Assembly (NCBI GenBank): GCA_005406025.1
Contig: BGZK01000073.1
Span: 310,001-374,000 of the forward strand
DNA: 64,000 bases
DNA from: Eumeta japonica
Lineage: Eukaryota; Arthropoda; Insecta; Lepidoptera; Psychidae
Direction of reading: 5' to 3'
This document shows, in pieces, positions 45,177 to 57,812 of this stretch. A model generated the notes under the pieces. It saw only the letters and a list, made by a program, of their open reading frames with translations. It was not told the origin of the DNA and did not search any database. A program made the translations under genes and the position numbers. Every line of letters starts with the position of its first letter. The first letter of the stretch is position 1.

Positions 45177-45352
45177 GTCTTTAGCAGCCCCCAAAGAGGT
45201 TTTTAGTAGCCCCCAAAGGGGTCTTCAGTAGCCCCCAACAGGGTTTTTAGCAGGCCCCAAAGGGGTCTTTAGCAGTCCCCAAAGGGGTCTTTAGTAGCCC
45301 CCAACAGGGTATTTAGCAGGCCCCAAAGGGGTCTTTAGCGGCCGTCAAAGAT
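45177..45352 (+). repeat. 22-bp minisatellite, eight units
   Basis: Units start every 22 nt from 45177 with GTCTTTAGCAGCCCCCAAAG or close variants (TAG/CAG, CCC/GCC/TCC, AAAGG/AACAG). Units 3-4 and 6-7 share the same variants, so a 66-bp higher-order step is likely. Confidence 0.9.
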
Positions 45353-47572
45353 CTCTCGATCTGATTTTAAAATATTTTGGAAGGATACGCCTCAGCATTG
45401 GACGGGATTTTATGCAGCTTATTGGGGTCATTCTCGCACAACGAATCTCACACGGTATCAGTTCGCATCACGCTAATATCTGTGCCTTGAAACAGAAAAA
45501 TTAAAATAAGTTCAATTCTTACGTCATGCAATTTCTAAAACTTTTTTTGGAGAAATGCTACGAAACATACATAAATAATGCTGATATCGAAGTGGCAATC
45601 TTGAATTACAGTATGAAAATATTTAAAATGGATTGAAATCCAACAAGACATGCGGCCTCATGTTTTTGATGTTGCTGTTTTGTCTTCGTTCTGGAACATG
45701 ACACAACACAGCCTGTAGCAATAATTGCTACCAGGACAAGAGCTGGCCTCTCAAATTGCAACACCGACACCTATGGCTTTACGATGAAGCATCCGTTCGT
45801 GTTCGACAAATCACCGTACTACCTAATTTTTATGTTTTCTGAAGTTTTTTTTTTTTTCAGTTTTATTTTTTTACTTTAGTGTACGACATGGATTTATTAT
45901 TGTCATCGAACTTTTCTACAGGCACTGCCGTAATGAAATAGGAACGTAACAAGGTGTTTTTTTTTTTTACATACAGAATAGACTATTCTTTAAGATAATA
46001 GTGTCGCTTTACAAAGTTTTTAATGGTTATCTTTTTAAGTAGTATGATTTGCGTTATTCAATAAGGGTTAAGGATTTTGATGTGAATCGCTTACAAATAA
46101 ATTTAATTTTATGTATTCTCTGTCGATACATCGTAGTCATAAGATTTTTCTTGTAAGAATCGTAACACGCCATTTTTAACCGATTTCATTAGTTTGCTTT
46201 ATTCAACTAAAACTCATTTGAAACAGTTCGATGAGATGCGATGTTTGAGCTGAATATTTTTTTATTGCCGATATCAAATTTTTATGATTTGCCAATTATG
46301 TATATATATATCTATACATATATAATGAAAATAGGTTGTCTTTGTTCGCCAATCATGTAAAAACTACTAAACGTATAGACATGGGACTTGGGACTGGGAC
46401 TATTCGATGCGGGATGATTTGTAGATGGTTCTAGGCTACTCATTTTTCGAATTCCGTAAATCCTTCGCCATTTTATTTATAAATAAAAATTACCCCCAGC
46501 GAAGCGGGCGGGACAGATAGTATATATATATATATATAAAGATTTGCAAATATATATATAAAATATATAAAACTTTATTTGAAAACCGTCCTCCGGACAG
46601 TTAAGCATTGTCATCGCAAATACAGTTATGCAGTTTGTCGGCAGCCATGACGGGTCATTGTCTGTGGTGCTTAGAATTCACTATGCTCGGACGCTGTGAA
46701 CACTTGGTGTACATTGAAAAATGTCGTGGAAGGCATTTTCCCTGTGTGTATTGCACATCGTTTTGTATAATAGAATAACGTGAATCGTGTAATTGCATAA
46801 ATATATACTTTTGATTAAAAAACACCCGGTGAAAGTGCGATTCGGTCTCGTTTGAAAAAGGTTCCGTATTATACTCGCAGTACGTGCTGTATTTTTTCAA
46901 TAGACCAAAGTTTTCCATTTCCATTGGAAATTCCAAGGCAAAGGATTCTCGTTTGAGTTCCGCTGGTAACCACGAGTGGGGCCTTATATACCGTATTGTT
47001 TTTCAAGTTTCTGTTAAAAGAGATGACCCGACCTCATCTCATTTAGTAGAGTAGTTGAAGAGTAAACACGAGACGCGACTGGCTATTCTAGAACTTCGGG
47101 TAGATACATAATAACTGTATCGTTTAATCTCGAAGCTAAGTGTTTCATTGTACTTCAAGGTAATACTACAAATCATATTCGAAATCGAGAGGAGTTGGAG
47201 TTTTTATGTAAATAATATCGATGTGTACAGACGTTCGCCCGCGACCTGCATTAACATGCAGTATGTTGCAAGCAAGCCTCTAATAATGAATGCATTTCTG
47301 CGAAATAACACCGCACACGATAGAATATCGATATAAATAGATATTTTGTGGGTAGACTTTTTTAAGGAACGTCCCCCTATCGCCATCAGTTTGAGGTGAC
47401 CGTGTCACGGGTCAGTTGTCACCTAAAACTCGCGCTCGTCGTCTTAAAATTCTACAAATACCGCTTTCAAAAGTATAGAAAAGAATGTGGTAGCACATAT
47501 CGCAAGTAAAATGTGAATGATAGTAATTGATAGAACGCTGTTTGTATCGTTTTAAACCCAGAAATATATTAA
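45353..47572. other. AT-rich non-coding stretch with repeat remains
   Basis: AAATTACCCCCAGCGAAGCG then GGCGGGACAGATAGTA at about 46488-46522 is a degenerate repeat terminus, followed by (TA)n to about 46570. A short GAGGTGAC...GTCACCT inverted pair lies near 47392. The frame at 46655-46936 has no support. Confidence 0.4.
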
Positions 47573-47884
47573 AAAAAAAAACCGGTTAAATGCGAGTTGG
47601 ATTCGTATACTAGTTCTGTACCACCGTACTATATTGAACGCTGTATATATATTTTTTAGACACGACTAATGAAAAACCAAAATTAAAATAGAACAGAAAA
47701 AAATGGACCGGAAAGAATATGTTTCTCGTATGTGGAACTCTTTTAATTTTCATCTTTATTTTTGTGAAAATTTCAAGTGTCTACCTATTACGGTTTATGA
47801 GACACAAGTCTCTAACAGACGGACGGATAGACAGCCTTAGCAATAGGGTCCTTTTGGCATCCTTTGCATGCGAAACCCTAATGG
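47573..47884 (+). mobile_element. Dispersed repeat with ACCGGTTAAATGCGAG start and GAAACCCTAA end
   Basis: About 310 nt start AACCGGTTAAATGCGAGTTG, carry ACAGACGGACGGATAGACAG and CCTTAGCAATAGGGTCC near the end, and finish GGCATCCTTTGCATGCGAAA. I recall 'CCGGCCAAGTGCGAGTTGGACTCG ... CGGACGGACAGAC ... AATAGGGTCCCGTTGGCACCC' as a common lepidopteran non-autonomous element. A fragment is at 29232. Confidence 0.6.
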
Positions 47885-48301
47885 TGTTCTGACGATAAAA
47901 GCAGTACCGACTGCGTGCCTAAGGCGATGCCCTAGACAAGAAGAGTTCTATAGGGCTATCCTTCTCGCTCAACGCAACGAACGAAAGAGACAGTGTTATA
48001 GAGGGACTTATCTATGGCTTCATGTACAACTAGCTGGAGTAGACGGAATTTATGGTGTAGGTTTGTGTTTGTACGTAAAGAATCATTATCGCTTATAAAT
48101 ATTGCGCTTATTACATTAAAAAATAAATTTGTACAAAGAAATTATTCATGGATATAAGAAATACATATTTAAAATATAAGGTATAACATTCAATGTTATA
48201 CTACATTTGGCACCTTTTTGCCTCCGCAAAATTACATCCGAAAATTGAAGTTCCAATACTGTCACAGTCGATAATTTTGTCCAAGTGCGGACAAAGTGTA
48301 G

Positions 48302-48490
48302 ATGAAAATAAATTTGAAATACGATTTATTTTTAATTTTCGTCTGTGGTTACATATGTACAGTAGAATATAAGACGTACAATGAAGACGCCAAAAAATTA
48401 GAGTTACTCGTACAAAGTTGTCGACTTAGAGAGGATATCGACTTAATATTTATTCTAACTAATTTATACTTAGGGAAAGGAAATAAGTAA
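48302..48490 (+). CDS. Possible small secreted peptide or first exon (62 codons)
   Basis: The frame is ATG-led: a short basic start (MKINLKYD), a hydrophobic LFLIFVCGYICT that could be a signal peptide, then a charged, helix-prone EYKTYNEDAKKLELL... stretch. It ends at a stop that overlaps a possible donor (AATAA|GTAAAA). The composition is more protein-like than neighbouring frames, but the length is within chance and no homologue is recognised. Confidence 0.15.
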   Translation: MKINLKYDLFLIFVCGYICTVEYKTYNEDAKKLELLVQSCRLREDIDLIFILTNLYLGKGNK

Positions 48491-49010
48491 AAATTTAAGT
48501 TACAGAGGTAACAAACATATTTATACATATTATGAGACAATAGTTATTACGTACGCGTCTGCCTTATCTGACCACTGTGTATGTATGCGTTGTATTTCGT
48601 ATCCTTCACCCCGCGCTACCTCCTTCATTAAATTTTACGCTTTGTAATGAAAACTATTGTATTGTCCCGATTTTACACACTTGCAAAATTCCAAATCGAT
48701 GTGACAATGACAGTGCGTTAAAAAGGATTTCCTGGATTTGTTTACATAGTTACAAGTGAATACAATGATGAGAGCGTGTTATACAGGATCGCTGTTTAAA
48801 AAACGTTTAAAGGAGTCTGTTTGTCTTCGGATAATAAATTTAGTTTTTGAAAATTACCGAGTCGCAATAAGAAGGATCGAAATCGAAAGTTGGAACTAAA
48901 TCTATCCCCCAATTTACTAAATATATACTAAACAGCGTACAAAATACTAAACAGCGTACAACATACAAAGGTCCGTGTACTACATATTCTTTATTAAATA
49001 AACCAATATA

Positions 49011-49213
49011 AAGCCCGTTACAGACGTAGCTATAATATGAATATGTTGATATAATTTAAATTATGGTTATACGTATTATGATATATTTTCCATGGCAATG
49101 TTTGGGTGTCCACACACGCAGCTATGATTTCTATTACGTCACCGACCTACCGGTTATATACATAACCATGATTTATGTTAATATATAATACAGCTACGTC
49201 TCTTATAGGCTTA
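49011..49213. mobile_element. Probable MITE with AAGCC...AGACGTAGCT ends
   Basis: AAGCCCGTTACAGACGTAGC at the left matches the reverse complement of the right end, AAGCCTATAAGAGACGTAGC, and AT-rich inner sequence also pairs. It is about 200 bp; the target duplication is unclear. Confidence 0.6.
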
Positions 49214-49484
49214 AAGACACTGCAAGTTATGTCTGGTCGAAATGGAAATGAAATGGGTTTCGGCTAACCTATCACCCAGTACCAGGCTGTTAATATATAT
49301 TAATAATAAAATTATTTATTTCCATTAACTTAATCTAGGTTACAGCTTACATTGTAGGCACACTCCTTTGAGTATAAAACTATCTGTGCCAGATGGCGCC
49401 GCTGTTTCGACGCCATTTAAATACAAGATCGAGTACTGTGTAAAACAAAATTAGATAGAGTATACTTATTACATTATATATGTG

Positions 49485-49520
49485 TGTGTGTATATTTTTA
49501 TATATATATATATATATAAA
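49485..49520. repeat. (TG)n/(TA)n microsatellite
   Basis: TGTGTGTGTG followed by a run of TATATATA. Confidence 0.8.
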
Positions 49521-50171
49521 CAAACAAACTTTATTAAAACACAGTAAGCTCTATTGTGTTCAAGTAAGGCAGCAGATTAAATTTGAGTTTATTATAACGA
49601 AACAGCTTTCTATATTTTGCATTTTACACCGTTACAAGTTTTATTGAAATGTCAGGCGTCCGCCATTGGATACAATACCCATAAATTAAGTGTCTATATT
49701 TTGAATTGAAAGTGTTTAGTTGATATGATTAATTCTATTTTTTTTTCATTTTGTATTCAATGCTTTTGAACAATTTTACATATTAAAGAATATAGTAGGG
49801 TTGTTGTCCTTTTAAAATAAAACCTTGAAACTAAAAAAAAAATAGTATGGTCGTTGTGCTTTTAAAAGATAACCTTAAAAATAAAAAGTACAAGCATAAA
49901 TATACATCGAATTAACTGTTTAAGCGTTGTACTCGGTCCGTTTGGCAATTTAATTGAATACTTTGTTCTAAATGAGGTCGATTTCATAACAAATTGTAGT
50001 AGTTAATCGATTACTACATGGTCCCAAGTTCACTTCACTCGTTTTCTTTTTATAGATATTTATATAACAGTTATTGTTATATCAGATTTTAATCACTATC
50101 AAAAAGCTTGATTTTCCATAGTCTTGTGTTTCAGATTGAAGAACTTTGGACCTAAAGCTCTGTACATTAAC

Positions 50172-50342
50172 CTAACACAAGTCTAGGACTGCTGAGGAGT
50201 GTTGTTGCCAATGCGATGAGAAGTCCGCGACCGACAGCTTAATGTCATCTTCTAGGCAATCGGTCAACTCGTTAGCGAACCGAATCGAGCTTGGTATTTT
50301 CTAGTTCGAAGACAAAGTTCTTCATCATTGAGCCATCATCAT
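50172..50342 (-). repeat. tRNA-derived SINE, copy C
   Basis: On the plus strand it reads AAGTCCGCGACCGACAGCTT then AATG, with CGGTCAACTCGTTAGCGAAC, CGAATCGAGCTTGGTA and TCATTGAGCCATCAT. This is the inverted SINE body, B-box region and A-box region in the same order as at 62735-63001. Confidence 0.6.
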
Positions 50343-50429
50343 TACTTCTCTTTTTAAATTTAAAATAAATAAAGGCTACACGAGCGAAAGAGGTTAAACG
50401 GTCAATACTTTAATCATAAGTCAAATCAA

Positions 50430-50500
50430 GTCACTCGCTCCGTGCTTCGAAAAGCACGTTAAGCCTTTGATTCCGGTCCCGGTGACGGTAGTCAACAGTC
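50430..50500 (+). repeat. SINE-body fragment
   Basis: CGCTCCGTGCTTCGAAAAGC then ACGTTAAGCCTTTGATTCCG resembles the CTCCGTGCCTCG...ATTAAGCCGTCGG stretch of the SINE family, here on the plus strand and without a clear tRNA head. It ends about 150 nt before the satellite. Confidence 0.45.
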
Positions 50501-50647
50501 AATACTTCCAAAGGGCACTGGACAAGCGTGGAGGGGTTAAGACATAAGGGCCTGTTATATGATACAAGGTCACGGGACAGTGTACGTTTACAGCCGTGCG
50601 AAACTTGATGCGGATCTGTGCGCTACTTGACGTGTCTGAGCTGTTTT

Positions 50648-53600
50648 CTCGAGGTATGAACAGCGGACCGGATACGGACGGCGGATATGACACCATTCAC
50701 ACTCGCATCTGTTCGTGTCCATGCTCGTGCTCTTGTATGAACAGCGGACCAGATACGGACGGCGGATATGACACCATTCACACTCGCATCTGTTCGTGTC
50801 CATGCTCGTGCTCTTGTATGAACAGCGGACCAGATACGGACGCGGATATGACACCATTCACACTCGCATCTGTTCGTGTCCATGCTCGTGCTCTTGTATG
50901 AACAGCGGACCAGATACGGACGGCGGATATGACACCATTCACACTCGCATCTGTTCGTGTCCATGCTCGTGCTCTTGTATGAACAGCGGACCAGATACGG
51001 ACGCGGATATGACACCATTCACACTCGCATCTGTTCGTGTCCATGCTCGTGCTCTTGTATGAACAGCGGACCAGATACGGACGGCGGATATGACACCATT
51101 CACACTCGCATCTGTTCGTGTCCATGCTCGTGCTCTTGTATGAACAGCGGACCAGATACGGACGGCGGATATGACACCATTCACACTCGCATCTGTTCGT
51201 GTCCATGCTCGTGCTCTTGTATGAACAGCGGACCAGATACGGACGGCGGATATGACACCATTCACACTCGCATCTGTTCGTGTCCATGCTCGTGCTCTTG
51301 TATGAACAGCGGACCAGATACGGACGGCGGATATGACACCATTCACACTCGCATCTGTTCGTGTCCATGCTCGTGCTCTTGTATGAACAGCGGACCAGAT
51401 ACGGACGCGGATATGACACCATTCACACTCGCATCTGTTCGTGTCCATGCTCGTGCTCTTGTATGAACAGCGGACCAGATACGGACGGCGGATATGACAC
51501 CATTCACACTCGCATCTGTTCGTGTCCATGCTCGTGCTCTTGTATGAACAGCGGACCAGATACGGACGCGGATATGACACCATTCACACTCGCATCTGTT
51601 CGTGTCCATGCTCGTGCTCTTGTATGAACAGCGGACCAGATACGGACGGCGGATATGACACCATTCACACTCGCATCTGTTCGTGTCCATGCTCGTGCTC
51701 TTGTATGAACAGCGGACCAGATACGGACGCGGATATGACACCATTCACACTCGCATCTGTTCGTGTCCATGCTCGTGCTCTTGTATGAACAGCGGACCAG
51801 ATACGGACGGCGGATATGACACCATTCACACTCGCATCTGTTCGTGTCCATGCTCGTGCTCTTGTATGAACAGCGGACCAGATACGGACGCGGATATGAC
51901 ACCATTCACACTCGCATCTGTTCGTGTCCATGCTCGTGCTCTTGTATGAACAGCGGACCAGATACGGACGCGGATATGACACCATTCACACTCGCATCTG
52001 TTCGTGTCCATGCTCGTGCTCTTGTATGAACAGCGGACCAGATACGGACGCGGATATGACACCATTCACACTCGCATCTGTTCGTGTCCATGCTCGTGCT
52101 CTTGTATGAACAGCGGACCGGATACGGACGCGGATATGACACCATTCACACTCGCATCTGTTCGTGTCCATGCTCGTGCTCTTGTATGAACAGCGGACCA
52201 GATACGGACGCGGATATGACACCATTCACACTCGCATCTGTTCGTGTCCATGCTCGTGCTCTTGTATGAACAGCGGACCAGATACGGACGGCGGATATGA
52301 CACCATTCACACTCGCATCTGTTCGTGTCCATGCTCGTGCTCTTGTATGAACAGCGGACCAGATACGGACGGCGGATATGACACCATTCACACTCGCATC
52401 TGTTCGTGTCCATGCTCGTGCTCTTGTATGAACAGCGGACCAGATACGGACGGCGGATATGACACCATTCACACTCGTATCTGTTCGTGTCCATGCTCGT
52501 GCTCTTGTATGAACAGCGGACCAGATACGGACGCGGATATGACACCATTCACACTCGCATCTGTTCGTGTCCATGCTCGTGCTCTTGTATGAACAGCGGA
52601 CCAGATACGGACGGCGGATATGACACCATTCACACTCGCATCTGTTCGTGTCCATGCTCGTGCTCTTGTATGAACAGCGGACCAGATACGGACGGGATAT
52701 GACACCATTCACACTCGCATCTGTTCGTGTCCATGCTCGTGCTCTTGTATGAACAGCGGACCAGATACGGACGCGGATATGACACCATTCACACTCGCAT
52801 CTGTTCGTGTCCATGCTCGTGCTCTTGTATGAACAGCGGACCAGATACGGACGGCGGATATGACACCATTCACACTCGCATCTGTTCGTGTCCATGCTCG
52901 TGCTCTTGTATGAACAGCGGACCAGATACGGACGGCGGATATGACACCATTCACACTCGCATCTGTTCGTGTCCATGCTCGTGCTCTTGTATGAACAGCG
53001 GACCAGATACGGACGGCGGATATGACACCATTCACACTCGCATCTGTTCGTGTCCATGCTCGTGCTCTTGTATGAACAGCGGACCAGATACGGACGGCGG
53101 ATATGACACCATTCACACTCGCATCTGTTCGTGTCCATGCTCGTGCTCTTGTATGAACAGCGGACCAGATACGGACGCGGATATGACACCATTCACACTC
53201 GCATCTGTTCGTGTCCATGCTCGTGCTCTTGTATGAACAGCGGACCAGATACGGACGGCGGATATGACACCATTCACACTCGCATCTGTTCGTGTCCATG
53301 CTCGTGCTCTTGTATGAACAGCGGACCAGATACGGACGCGGATATGACACCATTCACACTCGCATCTGTTCGTGTCCATGCTCGTGCTCTTGTATGAACA
53401 GCGGACCAGATACGGACGCGGATATGACACCATTCACACTCGCATCTGTTCGTGTCCATGCTCGTGCTCTTGTATGAACAGCGGACCAGATACGGACGGC
53501 GGATATGACACCATTCACACTCGCATCTGTTCGTGTCCATGCTCGTGCTCTTGTATGAACAGCGGACCAGATACGGACGGCGGATATGACACCATTCACA

Positions 53601-54660
53601 CTCGCATCTGTTCGTGTCCATGCTCGTGCTCTTGTATGAACAGCGGACCGGATACGGACGGCGGATATGACACCATTCACACTCGCATCTGTTCGTGTCC
53701 ATGCTCGTGCTCTTGTATGAACAGCGGACCGGATACGGACGGCGGATATGACACCATTCACACTCGCATCTGTTCGTGTCCATGCTCGTGCTCTTGTATG
53801 AACAGCGGACCAGATACGGACGGCGGATATGACACCATTCACACTCGCATCTGTTCGTGTCCATGCTCGTGCTCTTGTATGAACAGCGGACCAGATACGG
53901 ACGGCGGATATGACACCATTCACACCGCATCTGTTCGTGTCCATGCTCGTGCTCTTGTATGAACAGCGGACCAGATACGGACGGCGGATATGACACCATT
54001 CACACTTGCATCTGTTCGTGTCCATGCTCGTGCTCTTGTATGAACAGCGGACCGGATACGGACGGCGGATATGACACCATTCACACTCGCATCTGTTCGT
54101 GTCCATGCTCGTGCTCTTGTATAAACAGCGGACCGATACGGCGGATATGATTCACACTCGCATCTGTTCGTGTCCATGCTCGTGCTCTTGTATAAACAGC
54201 GGACCAGATACGGACGGCGGATATGACACCATTCACACTCGGATCTGTTCGTGTTCATGCTCGTGCTTTTGTATAAACAGCGGATCAGATACAGACGGCG
54301 GATATGACACCATTCACACTTGGATCTGTTCGTGTTCATGCTCGTGCTCTTGTATAAACAGCGGATCCGATACGGACGGCGGATATGACACCATTCACAC
54401 TTGGATCTGTTCGTGTCCATGCTCGTGCTCTTGTATGAACAGCGGACCAGATACGGACGGCGGATATGACACCATTCACACTTGGATCTGTTCGTGTCCA
54501 TGCTCGTGCTCTTGTATAAACAGCGGACCAGATACGGACGGCGGATATGACACCATTCACACTCGGATCTGTTCGTGTCCATGCTCGTGCTCTCGAGGCA
54601 TGAACAGCGAACCGGATACGGACGGCAGATATGACACCATTCACACATGGAACTGTCCAC
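50648..54660 (+). repeat. Satellite of about 50 tandem 81/80-bp units
   Basis: The unit reads GTATGAACAGCGGACCAGAT, ACGGACGGCGGATATGACAC, CATTCACACTCGCATCTGTT, CGTGTCCATGCTCGTGCTCT, T. Many units lack one G in GACGGCGG and are 80 bp; one near 52693 lacks two bases there. Units in the centre are nearly identical. The last seven or so (from about 54120) are diverged, with TATAAACAGC, GGATCTG and GTTCATG variants. Because 81 is divisible by 3, long frames run on both strands (for example repeats of MNSGPDTDGGYDTIHT), but 80-bp units shift the frame, and no start or splice context exists. It is therefore treated as non-coding satellite. CpGs are frequent in each unit. Confidence 0.97.
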
Positions 54661-55523
54661 AATTTTTTGTACAAGTGTGTAACGTATATTTTTAAGGTTG
54701 CAAGTGTTAAATGGGTCTTACTGACAATTTTTCTTTTGCAACTCTGAATTAAATTAGTTCAATAATAATTATTATTTCTTTACAACCGAGTCGAGTAAAA
54801 TGTATTATATGCTTTTGGATTATTAATGGATTTTATTTTCGTTCTCTGACGACAAACTTCCTTCGCGTTTCGTATTTTAAAACGTCTACAACCTTTTCAC
54901 TAATTGATATTCTCTGTACAATAATACAGATCTTAAATAAGGAATAGCAAGAAATCAAGCAGCGAAAGTTCACAGACAATAGAGAAAGCAAAAACAATGC
55001 GTAAGTTCGCATTAATCGACCAATCACGGGCCGGCGGAGCCATTAATTCGCCAATCACGTACACGGAAAACGCGTCTGCCATTTTTGGTTACGGTTCAAC
55101 GGATAGCCATAAATTAACTAAATTCAATGAAAATGGTACCTATCGGTAGTTTCTTAAGTCCGTACTTCTAGCCTTTTATGTAAAATGTAATTATTGATTC
55201 GTTATAAAATACATGTTGCTTAAAACACAACTCACATTTCAGCGTAACATAACAATTCCATAAATAGAAATTTGATTTTTATTCTATAGACAATAAATTC
55301 TTGCATTACTAACGTCATAGTGTTAAATGCTCATGATTTCTGCATATTCCTATTGATTGCAATTGGTAAGTATACATCCAATAATAACCAATCGTGAGCC
55401 TTCCTTGACAATATTTCACATTCTTAATAGATGGAAAAAAAAACATTTATAGACTTCCAAATATACCAAATTCAGAGTAAAACTGTTAATGGTTCGATGA
55501 CATCACTACTATCCATCCCTCGT
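54661..55523. other. AT-rich non-coding stretch
   Basis: No gene or clear repeat is seen. Confidence 0.45.
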
Positions 55524-55862
55524 ATTTTTTCTGTGAATTAGCGTTCATAAGTTGTATTCCTTTATACAATCGATTGTCAATCTCGTACAATCTCTACTGT
55601 AGCACTTTGTCAATTTTTTTCGCGAGACTAGATACATGGATGCTGTTCTAAAAGTCTACCTTGTGTTTTTTTCTGTAAATTAGCGTTCATAAATTGTATT
55701 ATTCAATACAATTGATTGTCAATCTCGTACAAATCTACCATAGTACTTCTTTGTCAAATTTTTCGTGTTTTATTCTGTGCTTAAGCGCTTATAAATTGTA
55801 TTTTTTGATACAACCGATTGATAATCTTGTACAATCTTTATACTAGCATTTCTTTCCATATA
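55524..55862 (+). repeat. Three-unit tandem array (142 and 102 bp spacing)
   Basis: TTCTGTRAATTAGCGTTCAT then AARTTGTATT and GATTGTCAATCTCGTACAA recur from 55529, 55671 and 55773. The first spacing is longer because of a 40-nt insertion holding GCGAGACTAGATACATGG. Confidence 0.8.
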
Positions 55863-55867
55863 TTCTT

Positions 55868-55896
55868 GTGAAAAAGTTTCATTGAAACTTTTTCAC
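55868..55896. repeat. Perfect 13-bp hairpin
   Basis: GTGAAAAAGTTTC-ATT-GAAACTTTTTCAC lies at the end of the preceding array. Confidence 0.85.
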
Positions 55897-56662
55897 GAAA
55901 ATACATGCAAACTTTTATTTTCAATATAGTATAAATTACGTCATTTGGCAAATTATCCTTTGTAGTCTATCTTTATTTTACTACAAAAGATAAATATTTA
56001 GTAAATACTTCGTAGAAAAAAAAATGTACAACTTTATTGTTATTTTCAATGGGTATTCATTTATAATCTTTTCATCTGCCAACACTGACTGAATGTGTCA
56101 TCTTTACAAACAATCGGTAGTGCAATAATCATTGGAAAGCCAGACATTTATAACCCTCGGGTCTTTAATAACCGTGTTTGGCGCAGGAGCCAGAGATCTA
56201 GAATTATGAAATTACAACCCCCACATCCTCTCCCTAGGATGTATTTTAGACAATATTTTTTTGAATAGTTCTACGTCTGGCAATAGACTACTGATAGTCT
56301 ATTTGAGGTTGTCCTACTCAGAAATTCGAATACATTTGTTTTCCGTTTAATCAACTCCTAGTCAAGGTGATCTCGCAAATTCGCGACTGATGTTTTAACG
56401 TGGACAAAATTTTATTAGGCACTTCCCTCCTAAGATGACTTTTAATTATATTTTGAATTGTATGATAATTTTGCCTTATTCGTCCCCTATATATTATGCC
56501 TTTGATAAAGAGTACAATTAAATAAACAAATTAACTATAAAAAATAAGCGCCAGACGGTCGATGGCTCAAATCATGCAACTACAAAATTTTATCTAACTA
56601 TATTTGTTTGTACGATAACACCATCAATTAATGAGGAAGGGAAGCATATGAGAAGTTCGGCA
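55897..56662. other. AT-rich non-coding stretch
   Basis: No feature is supported. Confidence 0.4.
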
Positions 56663-56770
56663 CTTTGAGGGTAGGTAGAAATTGCTAATGAGCGTGTATA
56701 AAACCTTGGAAACGGCGACCATTTCGCAGACCACAGTGGACCGTGATGTGTACGTACACCAAGCATAACA
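56663..56770 (+). repeat. Repeat related to 57975-58075
   Basis: It shares ACTTTGAGGGTAGGTAGAAA then TTGCTAATGAG, GTGATGTGTACGTACACCAA and TCTCTGCTGCTCCGTTCA with the later copy. Confidence 0.75.
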
Positions 56771-57812
56771 TCTCTGCTGCTCCGTTCATGGAATGATGTC
56801 GTGAAGTTATAAAAAGGGTCAGTCGCTGAAGAATAAAGGCCTGCAGGAAGAACGCTAAAAAATGTCACCAGAGTTTTCATTGTAGGTCAATGCAATGTGT
56901 ATTTAACTTCATTACATATTTTTTCGTTTGGACTCACTCCGTCCTTATCCAAGACCTTTGTCAGCATCGACCCTTTTTCAGCCTTCATCTTCGACTGCTG
57001 CCCTTTCGCATTCACTCTCCTTACTGTCTCATGACTCTAGTCTTTTCTCGTGACGTGTCCGAACTGCGTCCTCGTTATTTGTTCTTTGCCGGAAGCATTC
57101 TCAAACTTCTAACTTTTATACCCCACTTTTTGCACGACCGCTCAAAGAAAAAGAGCGTTATGTGTTCAAGGTTAATTTATTGTATATCCGTGTTTTATTA
57201 TTCCTCTGCAAGTGCTAAACGCCTGAACCTATTTAATTTTACCTATAATCATGACTGACTTAGACTTAGTTAAAAACGATTGCGGTCGCGGTACACGAAT
57301 GAAAATCATACATAAAATTAAATCCAAAATCAAATTGTGTGGATAATCGTTGTTTAGAAATGGATAAATCAATTCCAATAAAGGTATGAAATAAATAGTC
57401 AAGAAATTAAAATAATACTAGATAACTAAAAATTTAAGTAAATGGACAATCGGAATCATTTCATTTGTAAAACGTATCCAAATGCAATAAAATTTCATAT
57501 AAATACTAAGTTTTATGTATTATAGTGTAAAGTATACCTTGAAAGTTATTAATTATTTATTACTTCGACCGACTGACTGTACAACGCATAAATACGTGGT
57601 TAGGTATAATCTTTGCTTATTTGAATTCATGGCGCATTGTTTATGCCAAGTAGACGATTTATGCATTGTTTTATTCTCGTCCCACACAATTTGTTTTTAT
57701 TTGTTTTTTAAAACTATATTTTTCTTTTACCTGTGCAGTTTTTTTCCAATCGTGTCTTTCATCTTCATAAATTCTGCCGTCTTGGGCGGGTAGGAAAGCT
57801 TTCAAGCAAGCA
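56771..57812. other. Non-coding stretch
   Basis: The frames at 56890-57258 and 57515-57793 are Phe/Leu/Ser/His-rich and lack splice context. I do not call them genes. Confidence 0.4.

Noticed and set aside
47085..47102. Heat-shock element (TTCTAGAACTTC)
   Set aside because: The second gap is one base instead of two, so it does not match the nGAAn array.
50778..53999. Many long overlapping frames in the satellite (up to about 348 codons)
   Set aside because: They follow from the 27-codon period and base composition. They switch frame at each 80-bp unit, exist on both strands, and lack start or splice context.
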